Assembly: GCA_030744625.1 (NCBI GenBank)
Contig: JASLQF010000041.1
Coordinates: forward strand, 62,001-126,000
DNA: 64,000 nt
Direction: 5' to 3'
Source of the DNA: Rhodospirillales bacterium
GTDB lineage: Bacteria; Pseudomonadota; Alphaproteobacteria; Rhodospirillales; JASLQF01
In this document: positions 8,109 to 15,966 of the stretch, piece by piece
Layout of the letters: each line of letters starts with the position of its first letter
How positions within the stretch are numbered: position 1 is the stretch's first letter
Program-made: the position numbers and the translations under genes
The notes under the pieces: model-generated
Told to the model about the DNA's origin: nothing
The model's input: only the letters and a program-made list of their open reading frames with translations
The model's database searches: none

Positions 8109-10067
8109 TCAACCCGCCTTTTGCGCCGGTTGGCCGCCCCGGTCGCGGTATTCCGGGGCGTATGGAAGGCGCGTGATGGCCGCCGCCTCCGGGGTCAGGG
8201 CAACCAGGTCCTCGCGCGACAGCTGGTGCGTCGCCGAGTGGCCAAGGGCGTGGGTGAGGGCCGCCATCTGCCAGCGCACGGCTTCCAGGAAGCGGTGGAT
8301 GTTCTCGGCCTCCAGGGTCGGCTTGTAGCGCTTCTCGTGTTCCGGGTCCTGCGTCGCGATGCCGGTCACGCACTGGCCGACGTGGCACTGCATGCAGGCG
8401 ATGCAGCCGCCGGCGATGATGGTCGCCGTGCCCATGGCGACGGCGTCGGCGCCCAGGCACAGCGCCTTGACGGCGTCGACGCCGTCGCGGATGCCGCCCA
8501 TGAGGACGATCTCGATGTCGTCGCGGCGCCCGATCTCGTCGAGGGCGTCGACGGCCCCCATGATGCCCGAAAGGGTGGGGATGCCGACGTATTCCAGGAC
8601 CTCGGCGGCGCCCGCCCCGGTCGATCCCTGCATGCCGTCGAGCTCGATGAAGTCGAAACCGTCCTTGACGGCGATCTTGATGTCGTCGTGCACCCTCCCG
8701 GCGCCCATCTTGACGCTGACCGGCAGCCGGTAGCCGGTGGCTTCGCGGAACTCCTCGATCTTGATGACCAGGTCGTCGGCGCCCAGGATGTCGGGATGGC
8801 GCGACGGCGAGCGCAGGTCGATGCCCGCCGGTATGCCTCTTATCTCGGCCAGCTCCTTGGTCACCTTCTTGGCCATGAGCTGGCCGCCCAACCCCGGCTT
8901 GGCGCCCTGGGAAATGTAGATCTCGAGCCCGTCGGAACGCAGCATGTCGTGGATGTTCCACCCCAGCCGCCCCCCCAGGCACTGGAAGATGAGTTGCTTG
9001 GCGGCGCCGCGCTGGGCGTCGCTCATGCCCCCCTCGCCGGTGTTCTCGGCGATCCCCGACATCGACGAGGCGAGGCCGATGGCCTGCTTGGTCGAGCTTG
9101 AGAGCGCCCCGTAGCTCATCGGCGCGATCATCAGGGGCATGCTCAGATCCAGCGGCTGGGCGCCGTTCTTGCCGCCGATGAGGGTGTGCATGTCGACCTT
9201 GGAGACGACGTCGGCGTCGCCACCGACGCCTGTCAGGTCGGACTTGAAGGCAAGGTCGGAGAGGTGCGGCAGGACGCGGGCGCCGCCGTAGCCGCGGATA
9301 CGGTAACGGCCGATTTGCGACTTGATGAAGATGTCTTCCTGGATTTTCGGGCTCCAATACTCGGAATCGCCCGAAAAAGTGAAGAAAGGTATGCTCCGCA
9401 CTTGGCTTTCCGAGGTCGCGTAGCGCAGTTTCTTGCCGGCGTTGACGATCTTCTTGAAGGTGCCCGTGAAGGCGAGCTCGTAGCGATCCAGGAATTCCAT
9501 GATGGCGTCGAGTTCGTCGGCCGGCAGGTCGGTCTGCACGGCGTCGGAGCCCAGCGACTGGACCGCGCCGCCGACGTAGATGTCGCCGCCGGTCATGTCC
9601 TCGCCGACGCGCTCTCCGGATTGGCCGAGGATGATGATGCGCCCGCCGTACATCATGTAGCCGGCCATGAAGTTGGCGTTTCCGGCGCAGCACAGGGTTC
9701 CCGCCTTCATCACCTGGCCGGCGCGCGAGCCCATGTTGCCACCCACCACCACCTCGGCGCCGCGGATGGCGACGCCGGCGATGGCCCCGGCGTTGCCGCC
9801 GACGACGATGGAGCCCTGGTACATGTTGTCGGCCAGGCCCCAGCCGACGTTGTTGTCGACGATGAAACGCGGCCCGTCGGTCAGCCCGGCGCAGAAATAA
9901 CCGGCCGAGCCGCGCACCCTGACCGAGATGTCGTGGATGAGGCCAACCCCGATGTGGTGGCGGGCGTCCGGGTTGACGACCTCTACGTCCTCTCCCTTGG
10001 CCCCGTACTCGCGAATGAGTTCGTTGGCCTGGCGGACGGGAATATCGCCTAGGTCGATCGTTGCCAT
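8109..10067 (-). CDS. Glutamate-synthase-like core subunit (GXGXG plus FMN domains)
   Basis: This 652-residue protein combines two parts that are separate in the GlxC/GlxD and MgsB/MgsC systems. Residues about 40-190 form the GXGXG beta-helix (GSIVVGGNAGAIAGVAI, GGDIYVGGAVQSLG). Residues about 230-600 are the FMN-binding glutamate synthase barrel, with MIAPMSYGALSSSTKQAIG, GMQGSTGAGAAEVLEYVG and a [3Fe-4S]-type cysteine motif C-x5-C-x4-C in CIACMQCHVGQCVTG. With the amidotransferase and GltD-like proteins it should make glutamate, or N-methylglutamate if it follows MgsABC chemistry. It overlaps the upstream gene by 19 nt. Confidence 0.85.
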   Translation of the reverse strand: MATIDLGDIPVRQANELIREYGAKGEDVEVVNPDARHHIGVGLIHDISVRVRGSAGYFCAGLTDGPRFIVDNNVGWGLADNMYQGSIVVGGNAGAIAGVAIRGAEVVVGGNMGSRAGQVMKAGTLCCAGNANFMAGYMMYGGRIIILGQSGERVGEDMTGGDIYVGGAVQSLGSDAVQTDLPADELDAIMEFLDRYELAFTGTFKKIVNAGKKLRYATSESQVRSIPFFTFSGDSEYWSPKIQEDIFIKSQIGRYRIRGYGGARVLPHLSDLAFKSDLTGVGGDADVVSKVDMHTLIGGKNGAQPLDLSMPLMIAPMSYGALSSSTKQAIGLASSMSGIAENTGEGGMSDAQRGAAKQLIFQCLGGRLGWNIHDMLRSDGLEIYISQGAKPGLGGQLMAKKVTKELAEIRGIPAGIDLRSPSRHPDILGADDLVIKIEEFREATGYRLPVSVKMGAGRVHDDIKIAVKDGFDFIELDGMQGSTGAGAAEVLEYVGIPTLSGIMGAVDALDEIGRRDDIEIVLMGGIRDGVDAVKALCLGADAVAMGTATIIAGGCIACMQCHVGQCVTGIATQDPEHEKRYKPTLEAENIHRFLEAVRWQMAALTHALGHSATHQLSREDLVALTPEAAAITRLPYAPEYRDRGGQPAQKAG

Positions 10068-10960
10068 GTGTCGTAGGTCCCCGGAGGAGGTTCCATGGTG
10101 TTCAACGCCTGGCCGGGGAAAAGCCGGTTGAGGGACACCTCCTCCGACGCGATGGCGATGAGGTCGTCGTTCTCGTATTTGATCATCGGCTTGGCGGCGA
10201 GGCGGTCCTTGGCGTAGCCGATCTCGTCCTTGGTCGAGACCAGGAAGGAGAAGGTGCCGTCCATGTCGTCGATGGAGGTGGCGAGCGCGTCTTTGAGCGT
10301 GATGCCCTGCGACATCTTGTCGGCCAGGTAGACGGCGATGAGTTCGCTGTCGTTGTCGGTGTTGAACTGGAAACCGCGCCGCTCCAGGCGCCGGCGCATC
10401 TTCCAGTAATTGGTGATCTGGCCGTTGTGGACGATGGCCACGTCGGCGAAGCCGGTGGCCCAGAAGGGGTGCGAGGCCTCCGGCTTGACGTCCGATTCGG
10501 TGGCCAGGCGTACATGGCCGATGCCGTGGCTGCCGTCGAACGACTTCACGCGGTAGGTGTCGTCGACGTCGTGGGCGCTGCCCACGTCCTTGACGATGTC
10601 GAGGCTGGTGCCGATGGAGATGACCTTGGCCACGTTCTCCATGGCATAGGCGAAGGCCTGCACGTCGCCATCGAACTTGACGGTGAAGCGTTGGCTGGTG
10701 CCGATCGCCTCCTCCTCGATGATGCGGGCCTGATGCTCGGCCAGTGCCTCCTTGATGCGCTCCACCGTTTGCACCGCCTCGTCACCGTCGCCGACGAAAA
10801 AGCGCAGGCGCAGCTCACCGGGCCTGGCGTCCCGGTAAAGCGCGAAACCGGTCGAGTCGGGGCCGCGGTGCTGGCAGCCATCCAGCATGTCGATCAGGGC
10901 CCGTCCGGCGGCAATATCCGGGTGGCTCCCCTTGAACAATATTCCGGCTATTCCACACAT
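10049..10960 (-). CDS. Class II glutamine amidotransferase subunit of glutamate-synthase-like complex
   Basis: This 303-residue protein is a stand-alone class II (Ntn) glutaminase domain like GlxB/MgsA. The start is set at the ATG at 10960 because the catalytic Cys must be residue 2 (MCGIAGILFKG); an upstream in-frame start would bury it. Further motifs are CQHRGPDSTGFAL, HVRLATES and IVHNGQITNYWKMR with the conserved NG pair. It would release ammonia from glutamine for the FMN subunit. It is the first gene of the operon and faces gntR across a regulatory region with double half-sites. Confidence 0.88.
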   Translation of the reverse strand: MCGIAGILFKGSHPDIAAGRALIDMLDGCQHRGPDSTGFALYRDARPGELRLRFFVGDGDEAVQTVERIKEALAEHQARIIEEEAIGTSQRFTVKFDGDVQAFAYAMENVAKVISIGTSLDIVKDVGSAHDVDDTYRVKSFDGSHGIGHVRLATESDVKPEASHPFWATGFADVAIVHNGQITNYWKMRRRLERRGFQFNTDNDSELIAVYLADKMSQGITLKDALATSIDDMDGTFSFLVSTKDEIGYAKDRLAAKPMIKYENDDLIAIASEEVSLNRLFPGQALNTMEPPPGTYDTWQRST

Positions 10961-11016
10961 GGCTTGCCGATCCCCCGCCGGCGCGCGTCTATTCGCGGCG
11001 CGTTCCGGTGTACTTA

Positions 11017-11044
11017 ATCTTAATCCAATTGCAACCAATATCAA
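11017..11044 (-). promoter_or_regulatory. Predicted sigma-70 promoter of the glutamate-synthase-like operon
   Basis: Read on the minus strand, TTGATA (11044-11039) is followed after 16 nt by TAAGAT (11022-11017). It lies about 60 nt upstream of the amidotransferase ATG and overlaps the left operator arm, so a bound repressor would block it. This is a prediction from sequence only. Confidence 0.45.
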
Positions 11045-11070
11045 TTAAAACTATGATTGGTCTAAATTGG
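11025..11070. promoter_or_regulatory. Candidate GntR operator: inverted pair of double half-sites
   Basis: The left arm CCAATTGCAACCAAT (11025-11039) and the right arm ATTGGTCTAAATTGG (11056-11070) are inverted copies; 12 of 15 positions match. Each arm holds two ATTGG/CCAAT half-sites exactly 10 bp (one helical turn) apart, and the arms are 16 bp apart. The arms overlap both predicted promoters. The divergently encoded FadR-type protein is the obvious ligand-responsive binder, but that is inference. Confidence 0.5.
11029..11057 (+). promoter_or_regulatory. Predicted sigma-70 promoter of gntR
   Basis: TTGCAA (11029-11034), a 17-nt spacer and TATGAT (11052-11057) form a good -35/-10 pair about 30 nt upstream of the gntR ATG. 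It is interleaved with the opposing promoter and lies between the two operator arms, which suggests autoregulation. Confidence 0.55.
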
Positions 11071-11084
11071 TTTAGGGACGAGGC

Positions 11085-11807
11085 ATGACGCAAGCTCCCC
11101 TATCCGCCGACGACCGGGCCAAATTGCCGCGCGGCCGCTCGCGCCTGCCGGCGGCGATCGCCCGCGAGCTGCGCCAGGCGATCCACGACGGCGGCTTCAC
11201 GCCGGGCGAGAAACTGCCCACCGAACGCCAGCTCGCCGGCCACTTCGGCGCCTCGCGCGCCACCGTGCGCATGGCGCTCCGCGAGATCGAGGCCGGCGGG
11301 CTGATTTCGCGCCGTGTCGGCAGCGGCACCTTCGTCAAGGACCTGCCGGGCAGCGAAAAGGACATCGCCGACGTCACCAGCCCGCTCGAGCTGCTGGACG
11401 CGCGCCTCGCCGTCGAGCCCAACATTACACGGCGCGCCGTGGTCAACGCCAACGCCCACGACATCGATCGGCTGCGCGAATCCCTGGAGCGCGTCGAGGC
11501 GTCGGGCGACGACATCGAGCACTTCACCGGCTGGGACCAGCAGTTTCACCTGCGCCTCGCCGAATGCACCCGCAATCCGCTGATGGTCTGGCTGTATACC
11601 CACCTCAACGAGGTGCGCGGCCGAGCCCAATGGTCCGACGTCAAGGGGCGCGTCCTGACGCGCCGCCGCATGGACGTTTACAACCGCCAGCACCGCGCCG
11701 TCTTCGAGGCGCTACGGCGCCGCGACGCTGACGCCGCCGGGCGCCTGATGACGGCACACCTGGAAAAGGCGCGAAGCGACATGCTGGGCCAGGACACCGG
11801 CACCTGA
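11085..11807 (+). CDS. GntR-family (FadR/FCD type) transcriptional regulator
   Basis: This 240-residue regulator has an N-terminal winged helix (about residues 18-88: PGEKLPTERQLAGHFGASRA, then MALREIEAGGLISRRVGSGTFV). A C-terminal all-helical FCD domain carries the Asp/His metal-site pattern of FadR-type proteins (FTGWDQQFHLRLAECTRN, NRQHRAVFEALRRRDADAA). FCD proteins usually bind small carboxylates. Its position between the divergent glutamate-synthase-like operon and the downstream ammonium transporter suggests it controls both and itself. Confidence 0.85.
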   Translation: MTQAPLSADDRAKLPRGRSRLPAAIARELRQAIHDGGFTPGEKLPTERQLAGHFGASRATVRMALREIEAGGLISRRVGSGTFVKDLPGSEKDIADVTSPLELLDARLAVEPNITRRAVVNANAHDIDRLRESLERVEASGDDIEHFTGWDQQFHLRLAECTRNPLMVWLYTHLNEVRGRAQWSDVKGRVLTRRRMDVYNRQHRAVFEALRRRDADAAGRLMTAHLEKARSDMLGQDTGT

Positions 11808-12167
11808 AGCACGCCGAAGGCCTCACCGTTGGACACTCGGCGCCGGCACCCTGACGAAATTGGTTGATTGCAGGCGGCCGATTATTCAAAGTAAATGCCG
11901 CTAAGCGAAAATGCCGGCCAGGTCGCAAGGAGATCGCCAGGGGTTCACAAACTGGAACCCATTGGCATCGGGGGATGACCATGGCACGGAGCAACGGGCT
12001 CTTCGCATCCGCCGTCGCGGCCGCCGGAAGGTTTTCCGGCTCCGAATCACGCGCGCCATTCCCATCTATACCGCCACGGCCAGATGCCTGTGGCCCAATC
12101 CCCGTGGCCATGTCCCTGGGACAATCAGCTTTCCTTCACGACAGGACCCATAACGGAGGCTAATCCA
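11808..12167 (+). promoter_or_regulatory. 360-nt leader upstream of the ammonium transporter
   Basis: I see no credible gene in this gap. It holds AAATTGGTT at 11857-11865, the same nine bases as in the right operator arm upstream of gntR (11064-11072), so the GntR protein may also act here. A GC-rich hairpin, GCCGGAA(GGTT)TTCCGGC, lies at 12023-12040. No clear -24/-12 sigma-54 promoter or riboswitch consensus was recognised. The stretch ends with the GGAGG ribosome site (12155-12159) of the transporter. Confidence 0.4.
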
Positions 12168-13565
12168 ATGGACAGTGATATCGGGGCACTGACCGTCATC
12201 TTCACCGAAATGTATTACTGGGTGACGGTGGTCATGATGTTTCTTATCCACGTCGGTTTCTGCATGTACGAGGTCAGCGTCTCGCGTCAGAAGAACCATC
12301 TGCACACGCTGATGAAGAACACCATGCTGATCCCGCTGGTCACCATCACCTTTTTCTTCTTCGGGTGGTGGATCTACTTCGCCCTGCCCAACGGGCCCGG
12401 CATCACCGGTGGGCTGGTCGCGGCGCCGTGGGCGGAACCGTGGAGCGAGCTCATGGGACCGCACATGGGTGGCAAGCCGGCCACGGCGGCGCTCACCGCC
12501 GACGACACCATGGGTTGGGCGCGCATCAACGGCGTCTTCTGGGCAGCCTTCCTGCTGTTCTCGTGGACGGCGGCTTCCATCGTTTCGGGCGCCGTGATCG
12601 AGCGCGTGCGCTCGATGTCGTTTTGGTTCCTGGCCGTGCTGGTGGGCTCCGTCACCTGGGTCATCGACGCCGCCTGGGGCTGGCACCCGGACGGTTGGAT
12701 GGTGCAGGTGCTGGGTTACCACGATGCCTATGCGTCGGGCGTCATCCACGCCATCGCCGGCGGCTCGGCCCTGGCCTACCTCCATCTGCTCGGCCCGCGC
12801 ATCGGCAAGTTCGCCGCCGACGGCACACCACGCGACCTGGCACCCCACAACCCGTGGCTGGTGACGGTGGGACTGTTCCTCATCTACACCGGCTTCTGGG
12901 GCTTCTACGCCGCCTGCAACGTCCCCATCATCGACGTGCAATCAGGCGACGGGACGTTCCTCTCGGCCACCAACATCTATCTGCAGCCAACGACGCTCTC
13001 GGCCATCACCGTCAACTTCCTGATGTCGCTTTCCGGCGGCATGATGACGGGCTACTGGCTGTCCAAGGGTAACGGCTTCTGGACCTATTCCGGCGGCCTC
13101 GCCGGCATCATCGCGGCGAGCGCCGGAAACGACCTCTACCACCCGATCCAGGCCATGATCATCGCCGGGCTCGGCGTCATCTTCATGTACAAGGTCCACT
13201 ACTACGTGGAGCGCCGCTTCAAGATCGACGACGCGGTGGGCGCCGTAGCCGTGCACGGCTACGCCGGCTGGTTCGGCGTGGTGGTTGCCGGCTTCGTGCT
13301 GTGGGGTTATCCGTCCTCGCCCAACCCGGACTACGCCGCCATCACGCCATGGGGCCAGTTCATCGGCGCCATGATCATGTTCTGGGGGCTCGGCTTCATT
13401 CCAGCCTACATTCTCGGCACGATCTGCAAGAACGCGGGCATTCTCAGGGTGCCCCAGGAGATCGAACTGGCCGGGCTCGACGTGGGCGAGATACAGGCCC
13501 ACTACGGTCTCGGCGACGAGGTAAGGGCGGCCGAGGAAGAAATCGCCCGATCCCTTCGGTCCTAA
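12168..13565 (+). CDS. amt: Amt-family ammonium transporter
   Basis: This 465-residue inner-membrane protein has about eleven hydrophobic segments. The two pore histidines of the Amt/Rh family can be placed in GVIHAIAGGSALAYLHLLG and in DDAVGAVAVHGYAGWFGVV. TGFWGFYAACN matches the conserved segment before the second half of the fold. No signal peptide precedes the first helix, and the sequence diverges from canonical AmtB. The ATG at 12168 is chosen for its GGAGG site; an in-frame ATG at 12084 adds 28 non-membrane residues without support. No GlnK gene is adjacent. It is followed by a one-TM microprotein, then a terminator. Confidence 0.85.
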   Translation: MDSDIGALTVIFTEMYYWVTVVMMFLIHVGFCMYEVSVSRQKNHLHTLMKNTMLIPLVTITFFFFGWWIYFALPNGPGITGGLVAAPWAEPWSELMGPHMGGKPATAALTADDTMGWARINGVFWAAFLLFSWTAASIVSGAVIERVRSMSFWFLAVLVGSVTWVIDAAWGWHPDGWMVQVLGYHDAYASGVIHAIAGGSALAYLHLLGPRIGKFAADGTPRDLAPHNPWLVTVGLFLIYTGFWGFYAACNVPIIDVQSGDGTFLSATNIYLQPTTLSAITVNFLMSLSGGMMTGYWLSKGNGFWTYSGGLAGIIAASAGNDLYHPIQAMIIAGLGVIFMYKVHYYVERRFKIDDAVGAVAVHGYAGWFGVVVAGFVLWGYPSSPNPDYAAITPWGQFIGAMIMFWGLGFIPAYILGTICKNAGILRVPQEIELAGLDVGEIQAHYGLGDEVRAAEEEIARSLRS

Positions 13566-13589
13566 CGCCGTTCAAAGGAGAACACGACG

Positions 13590-13817
13590 ATGTCTACAGG
13601 CCAAATCGACAACTGGACGGGCTCCATGCTGGATATCGGCCCGCTCTATCCCTTCGTCGGCAGCGAGATGCTCCTTTGGATCGTCGGCATGGTCCTCTGG
13701 ATCGCCTGGCACGTCTGGCAGGCGAAAGCCGAAAACCGGGAGTACGAAGAGGAAATGCAGAAGTACACACAAGGCGAAAACCTACAAAAGGCCATGCGTG
13801 GCGAGAGAATCAGCTAG
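13590..13817 (+). CDS. One-TM small protein co-encoded with the ammonium transporter
   Basis: This 75-residue protein of unknown family starts 24 nt after the transporter stop, behind a good AAAGGAGA ribosome site. A short polar N-terminus leads to one tryptophan-rich helix (about residues 27-45: EMLLWIVGMVLWIAWHVW) and a charged C-terminal tail (AENREYEEEMQKY). The strong terminator right after it makes transporter plus microprotein one transcription unit. It could be a transporter subunit or stabiliser; there is no direct evidence of function. Confidence 0.7.
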   Translation: MSTGQIDNWTGSMLDIGPLYPFVGSEMLLWIVGMVLWIAWHVWQAKAENREYEEEMQKYTQGENLQKAMRGERIS

Positions 13818-13840
13818 CGCCCGCACTCTCCGCCAACATC

Positions 13841-13878
13841 GGGGCGTCGGAAGCGATTCCGGCGCCCCTTCTTTTTTT
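13841..13878 (+). terminator. Rho-independent terminator after amt and microprotein
   Basis: The stem GGGGCGTCGGAA / TTCCGGCGCCCC (12 bp with one G-U pair) closes a GCGA tetraloop of the GNRA type and is followed by TTCTTTTTTT. It begins 24 nt after the microprotein stop and is the clearest intrinsic terminator in the window. Confidence 0.92.
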
Positions 13879-13997
13879 GTGGAAGGCGGCAGGCCGACAG
13901 ATGTCGGGCCCGCGAGGCGTCTGTTATGGGCCTTGACAGCCGGCGCCGAATATCGTGCCTTGGCGCCTCCGCGCAACACCATCGGGAGGGGTCCATC

Positions 13998-14654
13998 ATG
14001 GCCGACAACACCGCTGCCCGGAACGAATTGGCGGAGGCCGCCGCCATCGCCGGCACCATTCACGACGACGCCCAGCTCGAAGCCGGCGAATACTGGACCA
14101 AGGTGATGCCCAAGGGCGCCCATCTGAGGATCATCGACCTCGAGGGCCAGCAGGGCACCGACTTCCTCTGTTACGACGCCGCCCGGCCGACGGAGAACCG
14201 CTACAACGCCGGCAACACCATCAAGTTCGCCAACAATGCCTATCCCAAGGAGGGCGCGCAGCTGTTCTCGGACCTCGCCCAGCCGCTCATGACCATCGTC
14301 CGCGACACCTGCGGCCAGATCGACACCATTGCCGGGTGTTGCAGCGCCGAGGCCAACGAGTACCGCTACGGCGTCAAGGACACGGCGAACTGCCGGGCAA
14401 ACTTCACCAAATGCCTGGAAAGCCACGGGCTGGCGGCACGCGACCTGGTCGCCAACGTCAACTTCTTCTCCCACTTCCCGGTGCACGCCGACGGCGCGGC
14501 GGCCTTCGAGGACGGCTCCTCGGTGGCCGGCGACTACGTGGAGCTGCGTGCCGAAACCGACGTCATCGCCATGATCTCCAACTGCCCGCAGGAGAACAAT
14601 CCCTGCGCCGGCTTCGCGCCGACGCCGATCCGCGTCATCGTGTGGACGCCCTAG
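13998..14654 (+). CDS. DUF1989 / urea-carboxylase-associated family protein
   Basis: This 218-residue protein matches the DUF1989 family (QQGTDFLCYDA, YNAGNTIKFANNAYPKEG, NVNFFSHFPV, NCPQENNPC). Some members act as subunits of carboxyguanidine deiminase beside urea/guanidine carboxylase; others have no known role. No carboxylase, allophanate hydrolase or guanidine transporter is nearby, so this is a solitary copy. The ATG at 13998 is chosen for its GGGAGGGG ribosome site. A role in releasing nitrogen from a small compound fits the neighbouring ammonium genes but is inference. Confidence 0.8.
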   Translation: MADNTAARNELAEAAAIAGTIHDDAQLEAGEYWTKVMPKGAHLRIIDLEGQQGTDFLCYDAARPTENRYNAGNTIKFANNAYPKEGAQLFSDLAQPLMTIVRDTCGQIDTIAGCCSAEANEYRYGVKDTANCRANFTKCLESHGLAARDLVANVNFFSHFPVHADGAAAFEDGSSVAGDYVELRAETDVIAMISNCPQENNPCAGFAPTPIRVIVWTP

Positions 14655-15061
14655 CCCCGTCCCCTCTCCCATTCACGGGCGAATTCGGCGGAGCGTTTGG
14701 CCACGTCCTCGGTCAACGGCTTGGCGAAGCTGAGCTCGTGGCCGTCCGGGTCGTCTAGGTGGAAGAAGCGCTCGCCCCACTCGGCGTCGCGGGGCTCGAA
14801 ATCCGGTTCATATCCGGCCGACAGGGCGCGTTCGTACATTGCGTCGACGTCATCGACATAGAAGATCGCCCGGCCCCACCACGACCATTCCTTGGCCGGC
14901 TCGGCGACCAGATTGAGGTATCCGGCGCCGGCGCCGAAACTGGTGAACCCGGCCTCGGCACCGCCATAGAGCATCTCGAAACCAAGCGCCCGGTAAAAGG
15001 CGACGGCGCGCCCCATGTCGTGGGTGGCCAGGGTTACGGCGCTGATGCTCTCGATGGTCAT
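14651..15061 (-). CDS. VOC/glyoxalase-fold protein
   Basis: This 136-residue protein is a single glyoxalase/bleomycin-resistance (VOC) module pair: ISAVTLATHDMGRAVAFYRA begins the first beta-alpha unit and FHLDDPDGHELSFAKPL ends the second, with the usual metal Glu in HELSF. VOC proteins include glyoxalases, dioxygenases and binding proteins, so no substrate can be named. The ATG at 15061 gives the canonical start; a longer upstream reading is Arg-rich and unlike the family. Its 3' end overlaps the convergent DUF1989 gene by 4 nt. Confidence 0.75.
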   Translation of the reverse strand: MTIESISAVTLATHDMGRAVAFYRALGFEMLYGGAEAGFTSFGAGAGYLNLVAEPAKEWSWWGRAIFYVDDVDAMYERALSAGYEPDFEPRDAEWGERFFHLDDPDGHELSFAKPLTEDVAKRSAEFAREWERGRG

Positions 15062-15249
15062 GGGGCTGCGCCGGCGACGGCGTCCTGGCGGGACACGGGT
15101 GTAGCTTGATTCAAGATGCGGTCTCCCGATCGGACGGGGGCCACGATGATTAAACATTCGCCGGCCGAGAGCAACCACGCCGCGCCGCCCTGGAAACCGC
15201 CGTTTCCCGGGGCTACCATCGGCGCGTGGGAAATCGGGAGGACCGCGTC

Positions 15250-15951
15250 ATGGCGCAAGAGGAAATCACCGGCTACCAGAACGTCAGCTACCGGCCCGAC
15301 GAGATCAAGGACTGGCGCATCATCGGCGACTGGTGGGACGTCTGCAACTGCGACATCGGGTGCCCGTGCGAGTTCGCGGCGACGCCCACCATGGGGTTCT
15401 GCGAGGGCGTCCACGGCTGGGTCATTCGCGAGGGATATTTCGGCGACGTGGCGCTGGAGAACCTAGCCGCCGTGACCATCATCCGCTACGAGGGCCGTCC
15501 GCTGGACAAGAACCGCGAAATGGGTTTCGTCATCGACGAGCGCGCCGATGCCAGGCAGCGCCGCGCCCTGGAACTCATCTATTCCGGCAACGCCGGCGGT
15601 CGCTTCGCCATCTGGGGCGACTTGACGATCAGGCCGCTCGGCATCGAGTTTGCGACCATCAACATCTCCTACGCGGATGACGACTGGTTTTTCGAGATTC
15701 CCGGCAAGGCGGTGGCCCGGGGCGTGCCTTACAGCGGACACATGGTGCCCGAGGGCCAGAGGTGCCTGATCATCAACCCGCCGCGCCCCGAAGCGGGTCC
15801 CGGCTACGTCACCGTCGGCGAGGGACGTGAACTCGATGTCGACGTGCTCGGCATGAAGTTCGCGTGGCCCAACCAGTCCGCCAAGCAAATGCCCTTCGAC
15901 TTCGTGGGGCCACGCGACGTCACGTCCGATAAGAAAAGGCCAGTCGGCTGA
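15250..15951 (+). CDS. DUF1326 domain protein
   Basis: This 233-residue protein has the DUF1326 hallmark cysteine cluster CNCDIGCPCEF near residue 40 and the family segment FCEGVHGWVIREG. The cluster suggests metal binding, but no function is established for the family. There is no signal peptide or membrane helix. The ATG at 15250 is chosen because GGGAGGA lies directly upstream; an in-frame ATG at 15226 is the alternative. It is followed 15 nt later by the FecR-type gene. Confidence 0.75.
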   Translation: MAQEEITGYQNVSYRPDEIKDWRIIGDWWDVCNCDIGCPCEFAATPTMGFCEGVHGWVIREGYFGDVALENLAAVTIIRYEGRPLDKNREMGFVIDERADARQRRALELIYSGNAGGRFAIWGDLTIRPLGIEFATINISYADDDWFFEIPGKAVARGVPYSGHMVPEGQRCLIINPPRPEAGPGYVTVGEGRELDVDVLGMKFAWPNQSAKQMPFDFVGPRDVTSDKKRPVG

Positions 15952-15966
15952 CCGGCCCCATGGACG

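Noticed and set aside
11864-12163. Open reading frame of 99 codons in the amt leader
   Set aside because: It has no recognisable family, no ribosome site and a low-complexity composition; it ends just before the real amt start. I regard it as chance.
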